64,000 bases of DNA from JACVRW01 sp963751105 (GCA_963751105.1 CAVVTG010000001.1:124001-188000), one strand, 5' to 3'; counted from the first letter of the stretch, positions 34,887-44,508 are shown. A program made the numbers and translations. Notes: generated from the sequence alone by a model not told the origin.

Positions 34887-35117
34887 GTGACCCCTTTCTA
34901 CGTGGCCGGCATCGTGCTCGCCGTCTGGGCGCTCGTCGTCACCTTCATCGGCGTCACACGGCCCGACTTCCCGGAATCCGCCGGGGCCGAGCGCGTGGTG
35001 GGGCTGATCTCCTTCGTGCTCGTGGCCGCCGCCATCGGCACGGCCCTCTACGGCGCGGCCACCGAAGAGGAAGAGGGCGAGGAAGGCGAAGAAGCGGCCC
35101 TCGTTCTGCCAATCTGA
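34887..35117 (+). CDS. Small two-helix membrane protein
   Basis: A 76-residue protein with hydrophobic helices at about residues 4-22 and 38-57, separated by a short loop and ending in a run of glutamates. GTG start 7 bases after a TAGCTT box. Size and layout suggest an accessory membrane subunit or stress peptide, without any specific evidence. Confidence 0.7.
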   Translation: MTPFYVAGIVLAVWALVVTFIGVTRPDFPESAGAERVVGLISFVLVAAAIGTALYGAATEEEEGEEGEEAALVLPI

Positions 35118-35122
35118 GGCCC

Positions 35123-35464
35123 ATGCCTTCCATCGACGACGACGGCGTAGCGGTCCACTACACCGCTGTGACCAAGGGCACTCCCGTGATCAGCTCCGAC
35201 GGCGAGCAGGTGGCGACCGTGGTCGAGGTGCTCGACAACTACCAGGAGCACATCTTCGACGGGCTCGTGATCCAGACCGCGGACGGCGTGCACCGCTTCG
35301 TGGACGCCCCGGAGGTCGCGCGCACCGCCGAGCGAGCCGTGACCCTCGGGATAACCGCTGCCGAGGTGGCCGAGCTGGGACCGCCGGAGCACAGTGCCAG
35401 CCCCGGGCTGCCCAGCCCAGCCGGGCCGGTCAAGCGGCTGTTCGGCGGCTTTCGGCGGCGCTGA
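35123..35464 (+). CDS. PRC-barrel/DUF2171-like protein
   Basis: A 113-residue soluble protein. Residues about 15-65 (GTPVISSDGEQVATVVEVLDN and DGLVIQTADGVHRFVDAPEV) fit a PRC-barrel-like or DUF2171 fold, a small beta-barrel found in RNA-processing and stress proteins. The C-terminal 35 residues are basic and flexible. It starts 5 bases after the small membrane protein gene and is probably cotranscribed with it. Confidence 0.72.
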   Translation: MPSIDDDGVAVHYTAVTKGTPVISSDGEQVATVVEVLDNYQEHIFDGLVIQTADGVHRFVDAPEVARTAERAVTLGITAAEVAELGPPEHSASPGLPSPAGPVKRLFGGFRRR

Positions 35465-35508
35465 GCTCCCGCTCCTCCAGCCCTCGCCGTGTGGAGTACC
35501 GTGCCCCG

Positions 35509-36036
35509 ATGGACGGTCCCTCCTTTCGCTTCCGCGCCGGCGGGCCGGCCGACTACGCCGAGATCGCCAGGACCATCGAGCTCGGCTTCGAGTCGTACCG
35601 AGCCTTTGGGCCCGACGCCTGGGAGCCGCCGGCCGGAGACGATGAGCGCCTGCGCGAGCGGCTCGGCGACGACGACGTGTGGTGCCAGATAGCCGATGCG
35701 GACGACGAGACGGCCGGCCACGTCGCGCTCATGCCGGCCGCTGCCCACGCCGGCTGGCCCGTGCCCGATCCCGAGCTCGCCCACCTGTGGCAGCTGTTCG
35801 TTCGGGAGCCGTTCTGGGGCAGCGGTGTGGCCACCACCCTGCACGGCGCCGTGATCGACGCGGCGCGTGAGCGCGGCTTTACCCGCTTCCGGCTGTTCAC
35901 GCCGGCCGGCCAGGCCCGGGCCCGGCGCTTCTACGAGCGCGAGGGCTGGTCGCTGACCGCGCCGCCCTACTTCGACGAGAGCTTCGGCATGGACCTCGCC
36001 GAGTACCGGCGCCCGGTCGCTAGGTCGAGCTCTTGA
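35509..36036 (+). CDS. GNAT family N-acetyltransferase
   Basis: Acetyltransferase of 175 residues. Motif A is in LWQLFVREPFWGSGVATTLHG at about residues 91-111 (cited as LFVREPFWGSGVAT), and motif B in ARARRFYEREGWSL. An in-frame GTG at 35491 lies upstream of a TACCGT -10 box, so the ATG at 35509, 6 bases after that box, is chosen. The 3' end overlaps the converging lipoprotein gene by 17 bases. Acceptor unknown. Confidence 0.85.
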   Translation: MDGPSFRFRAGGPADYAEIARTIELGFESYRAFGPDAWEPPAGDDERLRERLGDDDVWCQIADADDETAGHVALMPAAAHAGWPVPDPELAHLWQLFVREPFWGSGVATTLHGAVIDAARERGFTRFRLFTPAGQARARRFYEREGWSLTAPPYFDESFGMDLAEYRRPVARSSS

Positions 36037-36583
36037 GCTGGAGCGTCTCGATTGCCTGGTCGCAGGCGTCCTCGAGCTCCGAGCGGCCATCGGGCACGGA
36101 CTGGCAGTTCACGAAGTACTCGGTGTCGCCGTCGAAGGTGACGACGATGGTGCTGCGCCCGTCCTCGGGCGTCTCCAGCCGATCGATCTCGTAGCGGAAG
36201 CTGAGCGGACCGCCCACGTCGACGCGCTTGCCCTCGAGCGGCATCCCGGCCAGGTCGCTGAGCACCTGATCGAGCTCCTGCTTCACCGCACGGGCGTCCC
36301 CGGCGTCCACCGAGCGCTTGAGCGTGTAGCGCTGCACGAAGATCGCGTTGTCCTCACTCGAGGCCAGGGCCACCGACTCGTCGGCCTCGCCCCTGGACTG
36401 CGCGATGTTCACGTCGCCGGTGCTCTGGAGGTCGGCGGGGTACTCGAAGGTGATGCCGAACCCGTCCTCGTCGAAGGTCTTGATCTCGTCGTCGGACGAG
36501 CCGCAACCCGCCAGGACGAGGGCGGCGAGGACCATCGAGGCCGCTTTCGTCAGAATTCCGGGGACAGAGGACGCACGAGGCAT
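36020..36583 (-). CDS. Putative lipoprotein
   Basis: A 187-residue exported protein with lipobox LVLAGC at about residues 22-27 and a following GSSDDE linker. The mature part (FGITFEYPADLQ and later strands) resembles PsbP/DUF-type lipoproteins with a mixed alpha/beta fold and has two cysteines near the C-terminus that could pair. Function unknown. It diverges from the citrate synthase gene with only 15 bases between the start codons. Confidence 0.75.
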   Translation of the reverse strand: MPRASSVPGILTKAASMVLAALVLAGCGSSDDEIKTFDEDGFGITFEYPADLQSTGDVNIAQSRGEADESVALASSEDNAIFVQRYTLKRSVDAGDARAVKQELDQVLSDLAGMPLEGKRVDVGGPLSFRYEIDRLETPEDGRSTIVVTFDGDTEYFVNCQSVPDGRSELEDACDQAIETLQLKSST

Positions 36584-36598
36584 CAGCGAGGAGAGACG

Positions 36599-37987
<1,389 letters not shown>

Positions 37988-37992
37988 GGGCC

Positions 37993-38012
37993 AGGCCGCG
38001 CGAAGGCGGCCT
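37993..38012. terminator. Bidirectional terminator hairpin
   Basis: AGGCCGC (37993-37999) and GCGGCCT (38006-38012) form a 7-bp stem with a 6-base loop exactly between the converging citrate synthase and HD-domain genes. Confidence 0.55.
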
Positions 38013-38797
38013 CAGATCCTGAACACGGGCACGAGACGCTTCTCGTGCTCCGCGTCGATCTCGGCCACCACCTCGATGTGCTCCTCGATGCCCGAGCCGC
38101 GCAGCTTCGTGGCCAGCAGCTCGTCGACCTGGAACAGCCCCGAGGAGTTGTTCATCTCGATCTCCACCCGGACCGCTCGCTCCTCTCCGCTCTCGATGCG
38201 AACCGCGTCGATGGCCGCCGCCGAGATCGAATGGATGTTGGGTCGCCGCGTCTCGAACGGGATGCGCGAACGGCCCGAGGCCATGTCGAGGGCGTCGGAC
38301 ACGCGCACGATCCCGGCCTCCATGGTGATCGGGTCGCCGCGGCGCCGGTGGCCGATCACGGCGTGAAGCGCCTCGGAGATGACCACTGTCAGCTCGGGCT
38401 CGTCGTAGATCGGCTCCAGGAGCTGGGGCATGCGATCCGAGGCCATGAACAGGCTGTACTGCTCGTGGTCGGTGCGGTGGATCGACATCCCCGTGTCGTG
38501 GAACAGGCAGGCCGCGGCGATCGCCACCTCGGCGTCGCGGGCGCTCATGCCGTGATCGGTGACCATGGCCGGCTCCACCCCCGCCCGGTTGAGCAGCCGG
38601 AACAGCCGTAGGGCGATGTTGACCACGATCTGGATGTGGACCACGGAGTGGTCTGACATGTCGCGGCGGTCGGCGTTCACCTGCTGCATGTACCACCAGG
38701 CGCGCAGCCGGTCGTCCGCGTTGGCGGCGTCGAACAGCCGCTCCAGCCTGCGGTTGCCGCGTGAGGGCGCTCTGATCGCGACGTCGGGAAGCTCCAC
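38012..38797 (-). CDS. HD-domain phosphohydrolase family protein
   Basis: A 261-residue protein with an HD-type metal site: DHSVVHIQIVVNIALRLF, CLFHDTGMSIHRTDHEQYS and RVSDALDMASGR contain the His/Asp pairs. HD proteins hydrolyse nucleotides or phosphodiesters; the C-terminal 60 residues are an alpha/beta extension (EIMNNSSGLFQ-like strand and SGIEEHIEVVAEID). Substrate unknown. The GTG start lies 7 bases after TAGGGT, a box that overlaps the -10 of the divergent moaA gene. Confidence 0.82.
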   Translation of the reverse strand: MELPDVAIRAPSRGNRRLERLFDAANADDRLRAWWYMQQVNADRRDMSDHSVVHIQIVVNIALRLFRLLNRAGVEPAMVTDHGMSARDAEVAIAAACLFHDTGMSIHRTDHEQYSLFMASDRMPQLLEPIYDEPELTVVISEALHAVIGHRRRGDPITMEAGIVRVSDALDMASGRSRIPFETRRPNIHSISAAAIDAVRIESGEERAVRVEIEMNNSSGLFQVDELLATKLRGSGIEEHIEVVAEIDAEHEKRLVPVFRI

Positions 38798-38803
38798 CCT
38801 GGG

Positions 38804-38810
38804 TACCCTA
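38804..38810. promoter_or_regulatory. Overlapping divergent -10 boxes
   Basis: In TACCCTA, the plus strand reads TACCCT (38804-38809), 7 bases before the GTG of moaA; the minus strand reads TAGGGT (38810-38805), also 7 bases before the GTG of the HD gene. The two start codons are 19 bases apart. Confidence 0.5.
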
Positions 38811-38816
38811 AGGACA

Positions 38817-39812
38817 GTGAAGCTCGAGCCTCTCGTCGACGGCCACGGCCGGCGCATATCGGACCTGCGGGTCTCGGTCACCGACCGCTGCAACTTCCGG
38901 TGTCAGTACTGCATGCCTGCGGACGGCCTGCCGTGGCTCGACCGCGAGGAGATCCTGCACTTCGAGGAGATCGAGCGGATCGTCTCGGTGATGGCGTCGA
39001 TGGGCGTCACCGACCTGCGCCTGACCGGCGGCGAGCCGCTCGTGCGTCGCGACTTCCCCCGGCTCGCCTCGATGCTGGCCCGTGTGCCGGGGATCGAGGA
39101 CCTGTCGCTCACCACCAACGGCTTCCTCCTCGAGCGCGACGCCGCCGCGCTGGTGGACGCCGGCATCAATCGGGTGAACGTCTCGATCGACTCTCTTCAG
39201 CGCGACCGCTTCTTCCAGCTCACCCGGCGCGACGCCCTCCCCCGGGTGCTCGCCGGCCTCGAGGCGATCGGCCGCTTTCCCGAGATCCAGCCGGTCAAGG
39301 TCAACGCAGTCGCACTGCGGGACTTCACCGAGGAGGAGGCCCTGCCCTTCGCCGAGTTCGCCCGCTCCACCGGCTACGAGGTGCGCTTCATCGAGTTCAT
39401 GCCGCTCGACGGAGACCACGCCTGGAGCCGCGACCAGGTGCTCACCGGAGAGGAGATCCGGGAGATCATCCACCGCGTGCATCCGCTCCAGGAGCGGCCG
39501 CGCGAGCCGCACGCCACCGCCCGCATCTTCGCCTTCAGCGACGGTCAGGGCGAGATCGGCTTCATCAACCCGGTGTCCGAGCCCTTCTGTGCGGACTGCA
39601 ACCGCGTGCGCCTGACCGCGGAAGGGAAGCTCAGGACCTGCCTCTTCTCACTGCACGAGACCGACCTGCGCGACCCGCTGCGCGGCGGCGCATCGGACGC
39701 CGAGCTCGAGACGATCATCCGCGAAGCGGTGTGGCGCAAGGAGCTCAAGCACCGCGTGAACGAGCCGGGCTTCCGCCAGCCGCCGCGGACGATGTCGGCC
39801 ATCGGCGGCTAG
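38817..39812 (+). CDS. moaA: GTP 3',8-cyclase MoaA
   Basis: Radical SAM enzyme of 331 residues that makes the first intermediate of molybdenum cofactor from GTP. The N-terminal cluster is in TDRCNFRCQYCMP (about residues 23-31, CxxxCxxC), the SAM-binding LTGGEPLVRRDF follows, and the second cluster is in PFCADCNRVRLTAEGKLRTC. The C-terminus ends in the essential Gly-Gly (SAIGG). No other Mo-cofactor synthesis gene is adjacent, but a MOSC-domain gene follows in convergent orientation. Confidence 0.95.
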   Translation: MKLEPLVDGHGRRISDLRVSVTDRCNFRCQYCMPADGLPWLDREEILHFEEIERIVSVMASMGVTDLRLTGGEPLVRRDFPRLASMLARVPGIEDLSLTTNGFLLERDAAALVDAGINRVNVSIDSLQRDRFFQLTRRDALPRVLAGLEAIGRFPEIQPVKVNAVALRDFTEEEALPFAEFARSTGYEVRFIEFMPLDGDHAWSRDQVLTGEEIREIIHRVHPLQERPREPHATARIFAFSDGQGEIGFINPVSEPFCADCNRVRLTAEGKLRTCLFSLHETDLRDPLRGGASDAELETIIREAVWRKELKHRVNEPGFRQPPRTMSAIGG

Positions 39813-39815
39813 CGC

Positions 39816-40442
39816 TCAGGCCGCGCGCTCGCGCACCCACGCGTGCCAGTCCTCCGACACCTCGGGAATCAGCAGGCGCGGGAGTTGTGAGTGGTCGTCC
39901 AGGTAGGCGCGGGCGAACTCGCGGATGGTGAGGTCGTGCGCCGGCCGCGAGACGAGCTCGACGGGATCGCCCGCCTCGAGCCGACCCTCCTCGGCGATGC
40001 GCAGGTAGGCACCCGGGCGCAGCGCCTTGGCGAAGCGCTTGATCATCCGCGGATCGCCGAAGCGCGCGCCCAGCTTCCAGCACGGGAAGCGCGGCTCGGA
40101 GACCTCGAGCAGCACGGAGCCGATTCGCCAGCGCTCGCCGATGCGAGCGCCGGTCACGTCGACGCCGCCCAGGGTGAGGTTCTCGCCGAACACGCCGTTG
40201 GGTAGCTCGGTGGCGAGCTCGCCCTCCCACCAGTCGGTGTCCTCGCGCGCATACGCGTAGACCGCCTTGTCGGTTCCGCCGTGCACCGCGGCGTCGGCCT
40301 GGAAGTCCCCGTCGAGCGTCACTCCCGTCACCGCCACGGGTCCCTCCACCGGGAGCTTCCAGATGCCGGTCTTGACCATGTGCCCGCGGCGAGGCAGCTC
40401 CCGGACCTCGGCGACGTTTACTGAAAGTACGCTCCCCGGCAT
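39816..40442 (-). CDS. MOSC domain-containing protein
   Basis: A 208-residue protein of the YiiM-like MOSC family, which binds molybdenum cofactor sulfur and can reduce N-hydroxylated compounds. It begins GSVLSVNVAEVRELPRRG and has DAAVHGGTDKAVYAYA, NGVFGENLTLGG and SEPRFPCWKLGARFGD; the Cys in PRFPCWKL is the expected cofactor ligand. Position next to moaA fits a molybdenum role. Its ATG shares two bases with the ATG of the divergent gene at 40441. A TATCGT box lies about 13 bases upstream. Confidence 0.9.
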   Translation of the reverse strand: MPGSVLSVNVAEVRELPRRGHMVKTGIWKLPVEGPVAVTGVTLDGDFQADAAVHGGTDKAVYAYAREDTDWWEGELATELPNGVFGENLTLGGVDVTGARIGERWRIGSVLLEVSEPRFPCWKLGARFGDPRMIKRFAKALRPGAYLRIAEEGRLEAGDPVELVSRPAHDLTIREFARAYLDDHSQLPRLLIPEVSEDWHAWVRERAA

Positions 40443-40779
40443 GCCGTACACGCTCACGATACGTCACGGTGCCAAGGTGACCCGCGAGCGTTACGCCGAT
40501 CTGCCGGCGGCGCTCGGCGCGATCGAGCAACTCGGGGCCGAGCTCGAGCGCGCCGCTCACACTCGCCCGCGCGGCGGCACGGTGATCCGCAAGCTCGAGC
40601 CGGTTCAGCAGGTGGTGGCGCGGCTCGAGCTGTCCGGCCGGGGGCTCAGGGCCGGCGTGGACGTGCGCGGCGACGGCTCGAGCGAGGCCTTCACGGGCCG
40701 TGTGAGGCGCCGGCTCGTCGAGCAGCGGCGGCGGGAGACCGCCTACCAGGCTCTTCGCCGGGCGCTGGAGACAGGATGA
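40441..40779 (+). CDS. Conserved hypothetical protein
   Basis: A 112-residue protein with the start MPYTLTIRHGAKVTRERYADL, a helical middle and a basic C-terminus. I do not recognise a domain; it looks like a small DNA- or RNA-associated protein by charge only. The ATG is 7 bases after TACGCT and overlaps the start codon of the divergent MOSC gene at CATG. It overlaps the next gene by 4 bases. Confidence 0.65.
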   Translation: MPYTLTIRHGAKVTRERYADLPAALGAIEQLGAELERAAHTRPRGGTVIRKLEPVQQVVARLELSGRGLRAGVDVRGDGSSEAFTGRVRRRLVEQRRRETAYQALRRALETG

Positions 40780-41063
40780 CCGTCTGGCGGGTGAAGCTCC
40801 CGCGCGGCGCCGACCCCCCGTACCGGGTGTTCGTCAACGGCGTGCCACAGCGGGAGGGCGAGGACTACGAGGTCCACGGGGGACAGCTGCTGTTCAGCAA
40901 GCCGCTCGAGAAGGAGAAGCTGGGCGCCGGCCGCTGGACGGCGATGTTCTTCGGCCTCTTCGGCTCGTACGGCAAGAACGACTCGGTAGACGTGCAGTAC
41001 CGCCTCGCCGGCCGGGAGACGGTGGCCACCGGCCTCGACATCCTGCCGCCCGAGGAGAAATGA
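40776..41063 (+). CDS. Conserved hypothetical protein
   Basis: A 95-residue beta-rich protein (VKLPRGADPPYRVFVNGVPQ, EDYEVHGGQLLFSKPLEKE, given as pieces). It is coupled to the preceding small gene by an ATGA overlap, and both are probably parts of one unknown two-protein system. No membrane segment or signal peptide. Confidence 0.68.
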   Translation: MTVWRVKLPRGADPPYRVFVNGVPQREGEDYEVHGGQLLFSKPLEKEKLGAGRWTAMFFGLFGSYGKNDSVDVQYRLAGRETVATGLDILPPEEK

Positions 41064-41132
41064 CGGTCTCGCGCACAGTGAACCGATCGGAGCGGCGCTG
41101 CGAATGGACTGGGCAGGACCCCCCGTCCCTCC

Positions 41133-41711
41133 ATGCGCAGCAACACGACCACCCTGACGGCCACCACCGAAGAGACCCACCTCCTCGGCCTCATCGCGGC
41201 GGGCGATCACGGTGAGCCCCTGGTCGACCTGTACCGCCGCTACTCGTCCCGTCTGTACGGCCTCGGCCTCCGTCTCACGGGCGACAGCGGCATGGCCGAG
41301 GAGCTCGTGCAGGAGACCTTCGTCCGGCTGTGGCGAAGCGCCCCGCGCTTCGATCCCGACCGCGGCAGCGCGCGCACCTGGATCTTCACCATCGCGCGTC
41401 GTGCGGCGGTGGACCTGCTGCGCCGCTCGGCCTCACGTCCTCTACCCACCGGACCCGCCCCGGATCAGCAGTTCGACCTGCTCGAGGGCGAGGCCTACGA
41501 AGCCCTGCTGCTCGCGCTCGACGTGCGTGAGGCGCTCAACGCGATCTCGTCCAAGCACCGCGAGGTGCTCGAGCTGATGGTCGACGAGGACCTCGGCCAG
41601 GCGGAGATCGCCCGCCGCCTGCGGATCCCGGTCGGGACGGTCAAGACTCGCGCCTTCTACGGCCTCAGGGCGCTTAAGCTCGAGCTCGAGGAGAGGGGCC
41701 TCCTTGCCTGA
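41133..41711 (+). CDS. ECF-subfamily RNA polymerase sigma factor
   Basis: Group 4 sigma factor of 192 residues. Region 2 spans about 27-97 (YRRYSSRLYGLGLRLTGDSGMAEELVQE and ARTWIFTIARRAAVDLLR) and region 4 about 125-185 (ISSKHREVLELMVDEDLGQAEIARRL, IPVGTVKTRAFYGLRAL). It resembles SigK-type factors that pair with RskA proteins. Overlaps the anti-sigma gene by 8 bases. Confidence 0.94.
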   Translation: MRSNTTTLTATTEETHLLGLIAAGDHGEPLVDLYRRYSSRLYGLGLRLTGDSGMAEELVQETFVRLWRSAPRFDPDRGSARTWIFTIARRAAVDLLRRSASRPLPTGPAPDQQFDLLEGEAYEALLLALDVREALNAISSKHREVLELMVDEDLGQAEIARRLRIPVGTVKTRAFYGLRALKLELEERGLLA

Positions 41712-42411
41712 CCGGCGCGACATCCGCGCTCGCCTGCTCAACGGCCTCGACAGCCAAGAGCGGGCCGAGGTGGAGGACATCGCGGGGCTGCTGGCCCGCG
41801 CCGCGCCCCCCGCGCCCTCGCCACCGTTGGAGCTCGAGGCGCGCACCCTCGCCGCGATCCGCACCGCCGGCCTGAACGGCCACGGCCCGGCCGCCGAGGT
41901 CGCCGCGCCCAGCCGCCGGACGGTGTCCGTGCCGGCGCGCCCGCGACGCCGGCGGCTCGGCCGTCCCGCACTCGCCGGCGGATTGGCGGTGGCGCTGGCC
42001 GCCGGCGTTCTCCTGGGAACCATGCTCGGCGGCGGCGATGACGGCTTGCCCGGGGTCAAGGAGGTCGAGGCCACCCTGCAGGCGCCCGGAGGCGCGACCG
42101 CGGAGGCGACGGTCTCGAAGACCGGCATCGGGCGCGTGATCGACTTCCGCACCGGCGACCTGCCGATCCTGCCCAAGGGCGAGTACTACGAGCTGTGGTT
42201 CGTAGGCCCCGGCGACCGCCCGGGACGGCCCGACCGGATCTCCGCCGGCACCTTCCACCCCGACGAGCAGGGACGCTCCGACGTCCGCTTCGCCGCCGCC
42301 GTGGATCCCGCCGAGTACCCCGGCCTTGCCGTGACGGCCGAGCCCGGCGACGGCGACCCTGCGCCGAGCGGCCCCGACGTGCTGCGTTCGAGCGCGTCGC
42401 CTCAACCTTGA
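41704..42411 (+). CDS. RskA-like membrane anti-sigma factor
   Basis: A 235-residue protein coupled to the sigma gene, starting at TTG inside its end. The N-terminal 60 residues (IRARLLNGLDSQERAEVEDIAGLLAR) form the sigma-binding part but lack Cys ligands of a ZAS domain. A transmembrane helix lies at about residues 90-110. The outer domain with YYELWFVGPGDRPGRPDRIS and AGTFHPDEQG is the anti-sigma-K RskA-type domain, like the protein at 18.0 kb. Regulated release by proteolysis is inferred from the family. Confidence 0.87.
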   Translation: MPDRRDIRARLLNGLDSQERAEVEDIAGLLARAAPPAPSPPLELEARTLAAIRTAGLNGHGPAAEVAAPSRRTVSVPARPRRRRLGRPALAGGLAVALAAGVLLGTMLGGGDDGLPGVKEVEATLQAPGGATAEATVSKTGIGRVIDFRTGDLPILPKGEYYELWFVGPGDRPGRPDRISAGTFHPDEQGRSDVRFAAAVDPAEYPGLAVTAEPGDGDPAPSGPDVLRSSASPQP

Positions 42412-42430
42412 CACGAGTTTGTCAAGGTTG
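42403..42430. promoter_or_regulatory. Inverted repeat and promoter upstream of metF
   Basis: CAACCTTGACA (42403-42413) and TGTCAAGGTTG (42420-42430) are perfect 11-base arms. The left arm contains a consensus -35 TTGACA; a TAGCCT box (42434-42439) lies 20 bases further on and 9 bases before the metF ATG. The stop codon of the anti-sigma gene lies in the left arm. An operator on the metF promoter or an attenuator/terminator are both possible. Confidence 0.55.
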
Positions 42431-42448
42431 TGTTAGCCTGATTCGGCA

Positions 42449-43345
42449 ATGCGGATCGACCGACTCCTGGACGAGCGCCGGCCCGTGTTCTCGTTCGAGT
42501 TCTTCCCCCCCAAGACCGATGAGGGCCGGCGGACGCTCGAGGGCACGCTCGAGACGCTGAAGGACGACTCGCCGGACTACGTGTCGGTGACCTACGGCGC
42601 CGGTGGCACCACGCGCAACCGAACCGTTGAGATCACCAAGTCGATCAAGCAGGACCTCGGCATCGAGGCGATGGCCCACCTCTCGTGCGTGGGGGAGCCC
42701 GCCGACCGGATCGCCGAGATCCTCAGCGAGATCGAGGCGGCGGGGATCGAGAACGTGCTGGCCCTGCGCGGCGACCCGCCCCGCGGGGAGACCGAATGGC
42801 AGCCGCACCCCGGCGGACTCAGCTTCTCGATCGACCTGATTCGCCTGATCCGGGAGCGCTTCGACTTCTGCGTGGGGGCGGCCTGCTTCCCCGAGATCCA
42901 CCCGGATGCGCCGGACCGCGCCAGCGATCTCGGCTACGCGCGCGACAAGGCGGAGGCCGGTGCCGGCTTCCTGATCACGCAGCTCTTCTTCGACAACGAC
43001 TCGTACTTCGCCTACGTCGAGGAGGCCCGCGCGGCCGGCATCGAGGTGCCGATCATCCCGGGCATCATGCCCATCACCAACTACGGCCAGATCAAGCGCT
43101 TCACCGAGATGTGCGGCGCCACCATCCCCGCGGACCTGACCGCGCAGCTCGACGGGCGCGCCGACGACCCGGAAGCGGTTGCAGAGCTCGGAGTCGCTTA
43201 CGCGACCCTCCAGTGCTCCGATCTCCTGGCGCGGGGCGCGCCCGGAATCCACTTCTACACGCTCAACCGCTCGCCCGCAACACGGGCCATCCTGGCGGCG
43301 CTGCGCGCGGCGCATCCCTGGACGCGGGCGCGGGCCACGATCTAG
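42449..43345 (+). CDS. metF: Methylenetetrahydrofolate reductase
   Basis: FAD-dependent reductase of 298 residues that forms 5-methyl-tetrahydrofolate for methionine synthesis. It starts with FSFEFFPPKTDEG, has VSVTYGAGGTTRNRT, LALRGDPPRGE, and FLITQLFFDND with the folate and flavin contacts, and PIIPGIMPITNYGQ. Length and motifs are canonical. An 11-base inverted repeat overlaps its promoter. Confidence 0.96.
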   Translation: MRIDRLLDERRPVFSFEFFPPKTDEGRRTLEGTLETLKDDSPDYVSVTYGAGGTTRNRTVEITKSIKQDLGIEAMAHLSCVGEPADRIAEILSEIEAAGIENVLALRGDPPRGETEWQPHPGGLSFSIDLIRLIRERFDFCVGAACFPEIHPDAPDRASDLGYARDKAEAGAGFLITQLFFDNDSYFAYVEEARAAGIEVPIIPGIMPITNYGQIKRFTEMCGATIPADLTAQLDGRADDPEAVAELGVAYATLQCSDLLARGAPGIHFYTLNRSPATRAILAALRAAHPWTRARATI

Positions 43346-43436
43346 GCGAGAAGGCCATGCGGGCGCTGCTGGCCGCCCTTCCCGACGACGGTCGCTCGGT
43401 GGGCTGGACCCACGGCGTCAACTGAGCGAGCGTGCA

Positions 43437-43465
43437 ACATCGACCATGTATCTCATGGTCGATGT
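43437..43465. terminator. Perfect hairpin between converging genes
   Basis: ACATCGACCATG (43437-43448) and CATGGTCGATGT (43454-43465) are perfect 12-bp arms around TATCT. It lies between the 3' end of metF and the 3' end of the converging metallohydrolase gene and could terminate both. A partial extra copy CATGGTCGG follows. Confidence 0.6.
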
Positions 43466-43500
43466 CACATGGTCGGTCGGCTTCGGCCCGAGGGCCCCGC

Positions 43501-44508
43501 CTACGCCGCCAGGGCCCAGCGCTCGCTGTCGTCCTCCTCGTCCTCCTCGAGGCGTTCCACCTCGCCGTCGAGCTCGAGGTGGCGCAGGTAGCAGAGCGCC
43601 TCGCTCAGCCCCCAGCCGATCATCATGGGACCGGGCAGCTCGTGGTCGAGCATCTGCGGGACCACGTCGAAGGCCGGGACCGGGCCGCCCGACAAGGCCA
43701 CTCGCACCCTCTCGAGGCGCTCGTGGACGGCGCGGCGGTTGGCTTCGATCAGGGCGGTGGCGTCGCGCACCGGCCTGCCGTGGCCGGCGAGGATCAGCTG
43801 GACGTCGAGCTCCTCGACCACGTCGAGGCTGTGCAGGAACTCGCCGGCCGGGTCGGGCGAGTAGCCGTAGTCGTAGTAGAGCGACACGCGGCCCAGCAGG
43901 TGGTCCCCGGACAGCAGCAGCTCTCGCTCGGGCTGGTGGAGCACCACGTGGGACGGCGCGTGGCCGGGCGTCTCGTGCACCTGCCACGTGCCGAGGTCGG
44001 TCTCCACCTCCACACCCGGCACGAGGTCGCGGTGCGGCTCGATGATCTCCGCGATGCCGAAGTTGCGGCCGCGCCCTGACTCGCGGTACGCCGCGAGCGC
44101 CTCGGCGGGGACGCCGCTCTGGCGGGCGATCTCGAAGCGCCGCTCGAAGGCCTGGTCGGGGTCCTCGGCCGCGCGGGTCATGTGCTCGTGGTCCGGGTGC
44201 ATCCACAGCTCGGAGCCGGTGGCGTGGACGATGGGACCGGCCTGGCCGTAGTGGTCGGAGTGGGCGTGGGTGCACACCACGAGCCGAACGTGCTCCAGGC
44301 TCAGGCCGGCCTGGTCGAGTGCGCGCTCGAGCTGGCGCATCGAGCCGGGCTCGTGGATGCCTGTGTCCACCAGCACCACCCCGTCGCCGGCGGCGATGGC
44401 ATAGGCGTTGCCGTGCGGCACCCCGGGCCAGGGCAGCGGCAGGCGCAGCCGCCAGAGTCCCGGGAGCACGCGGTCGGCGCGGGCCAGTTCTCGGCGCCGT
44501 GCGGTCAC
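43501..44508 (-). CDS. Metallo-beta-lactamase fold hydrolase
   Basis: MBL-fold metallohydrolase of 335 residues. The dinuclear zinc motif THAHSDHYG is at about residues 80-88 (His81, His83, Asp85, His86); further ligands are in TPGHAPSHVVL, LSGDHLLG and LAGHGRPV. The C-terminal 90 residues are a helical extension as in thioesterase-like members and end in an acidic stretch. Substrate unknown; lactamase activity is not implied. It follows the FAD-linked oxidase by 12 bases and is probably cotranscribed with it. Confidence 0.9.
   Translation of the reverse strand: MTARRRELARADRVLPGLWRLRLPLPWPGVPHGNAYAIAAGDGVVLVDTGIHEPGSMRQLERALDQAGLSLEHVRLVVCTHAHSDHYGQAGPIVHATGSELWMHPDHEHMTRAAEDPDQAFERRFEIARQSGVPAEALAAYRESGRGRNFGIAEIIEPHRDLVPGVEVETDLGTWQVHETPGHAPSHVVLHQPERELLLSGDHLLGRVSLYYDYGYSPDPAGEFLHSLDVVEELDVQLILAGHGRPVRDATALIEANRRAVHERLERVRVALSGGPVPAFDVVPQMLDHELPGPMMIGWGLSEALCYLRHLELDGEVERLEEDEEDDSERWALAA

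Noticed and set aside
43357..43425. 22-codon open frame after metF starting MRALLAALPDDG
   Set aside because: No ribosome site, promoter box or conserved feature supports it; too short to judge by composition.
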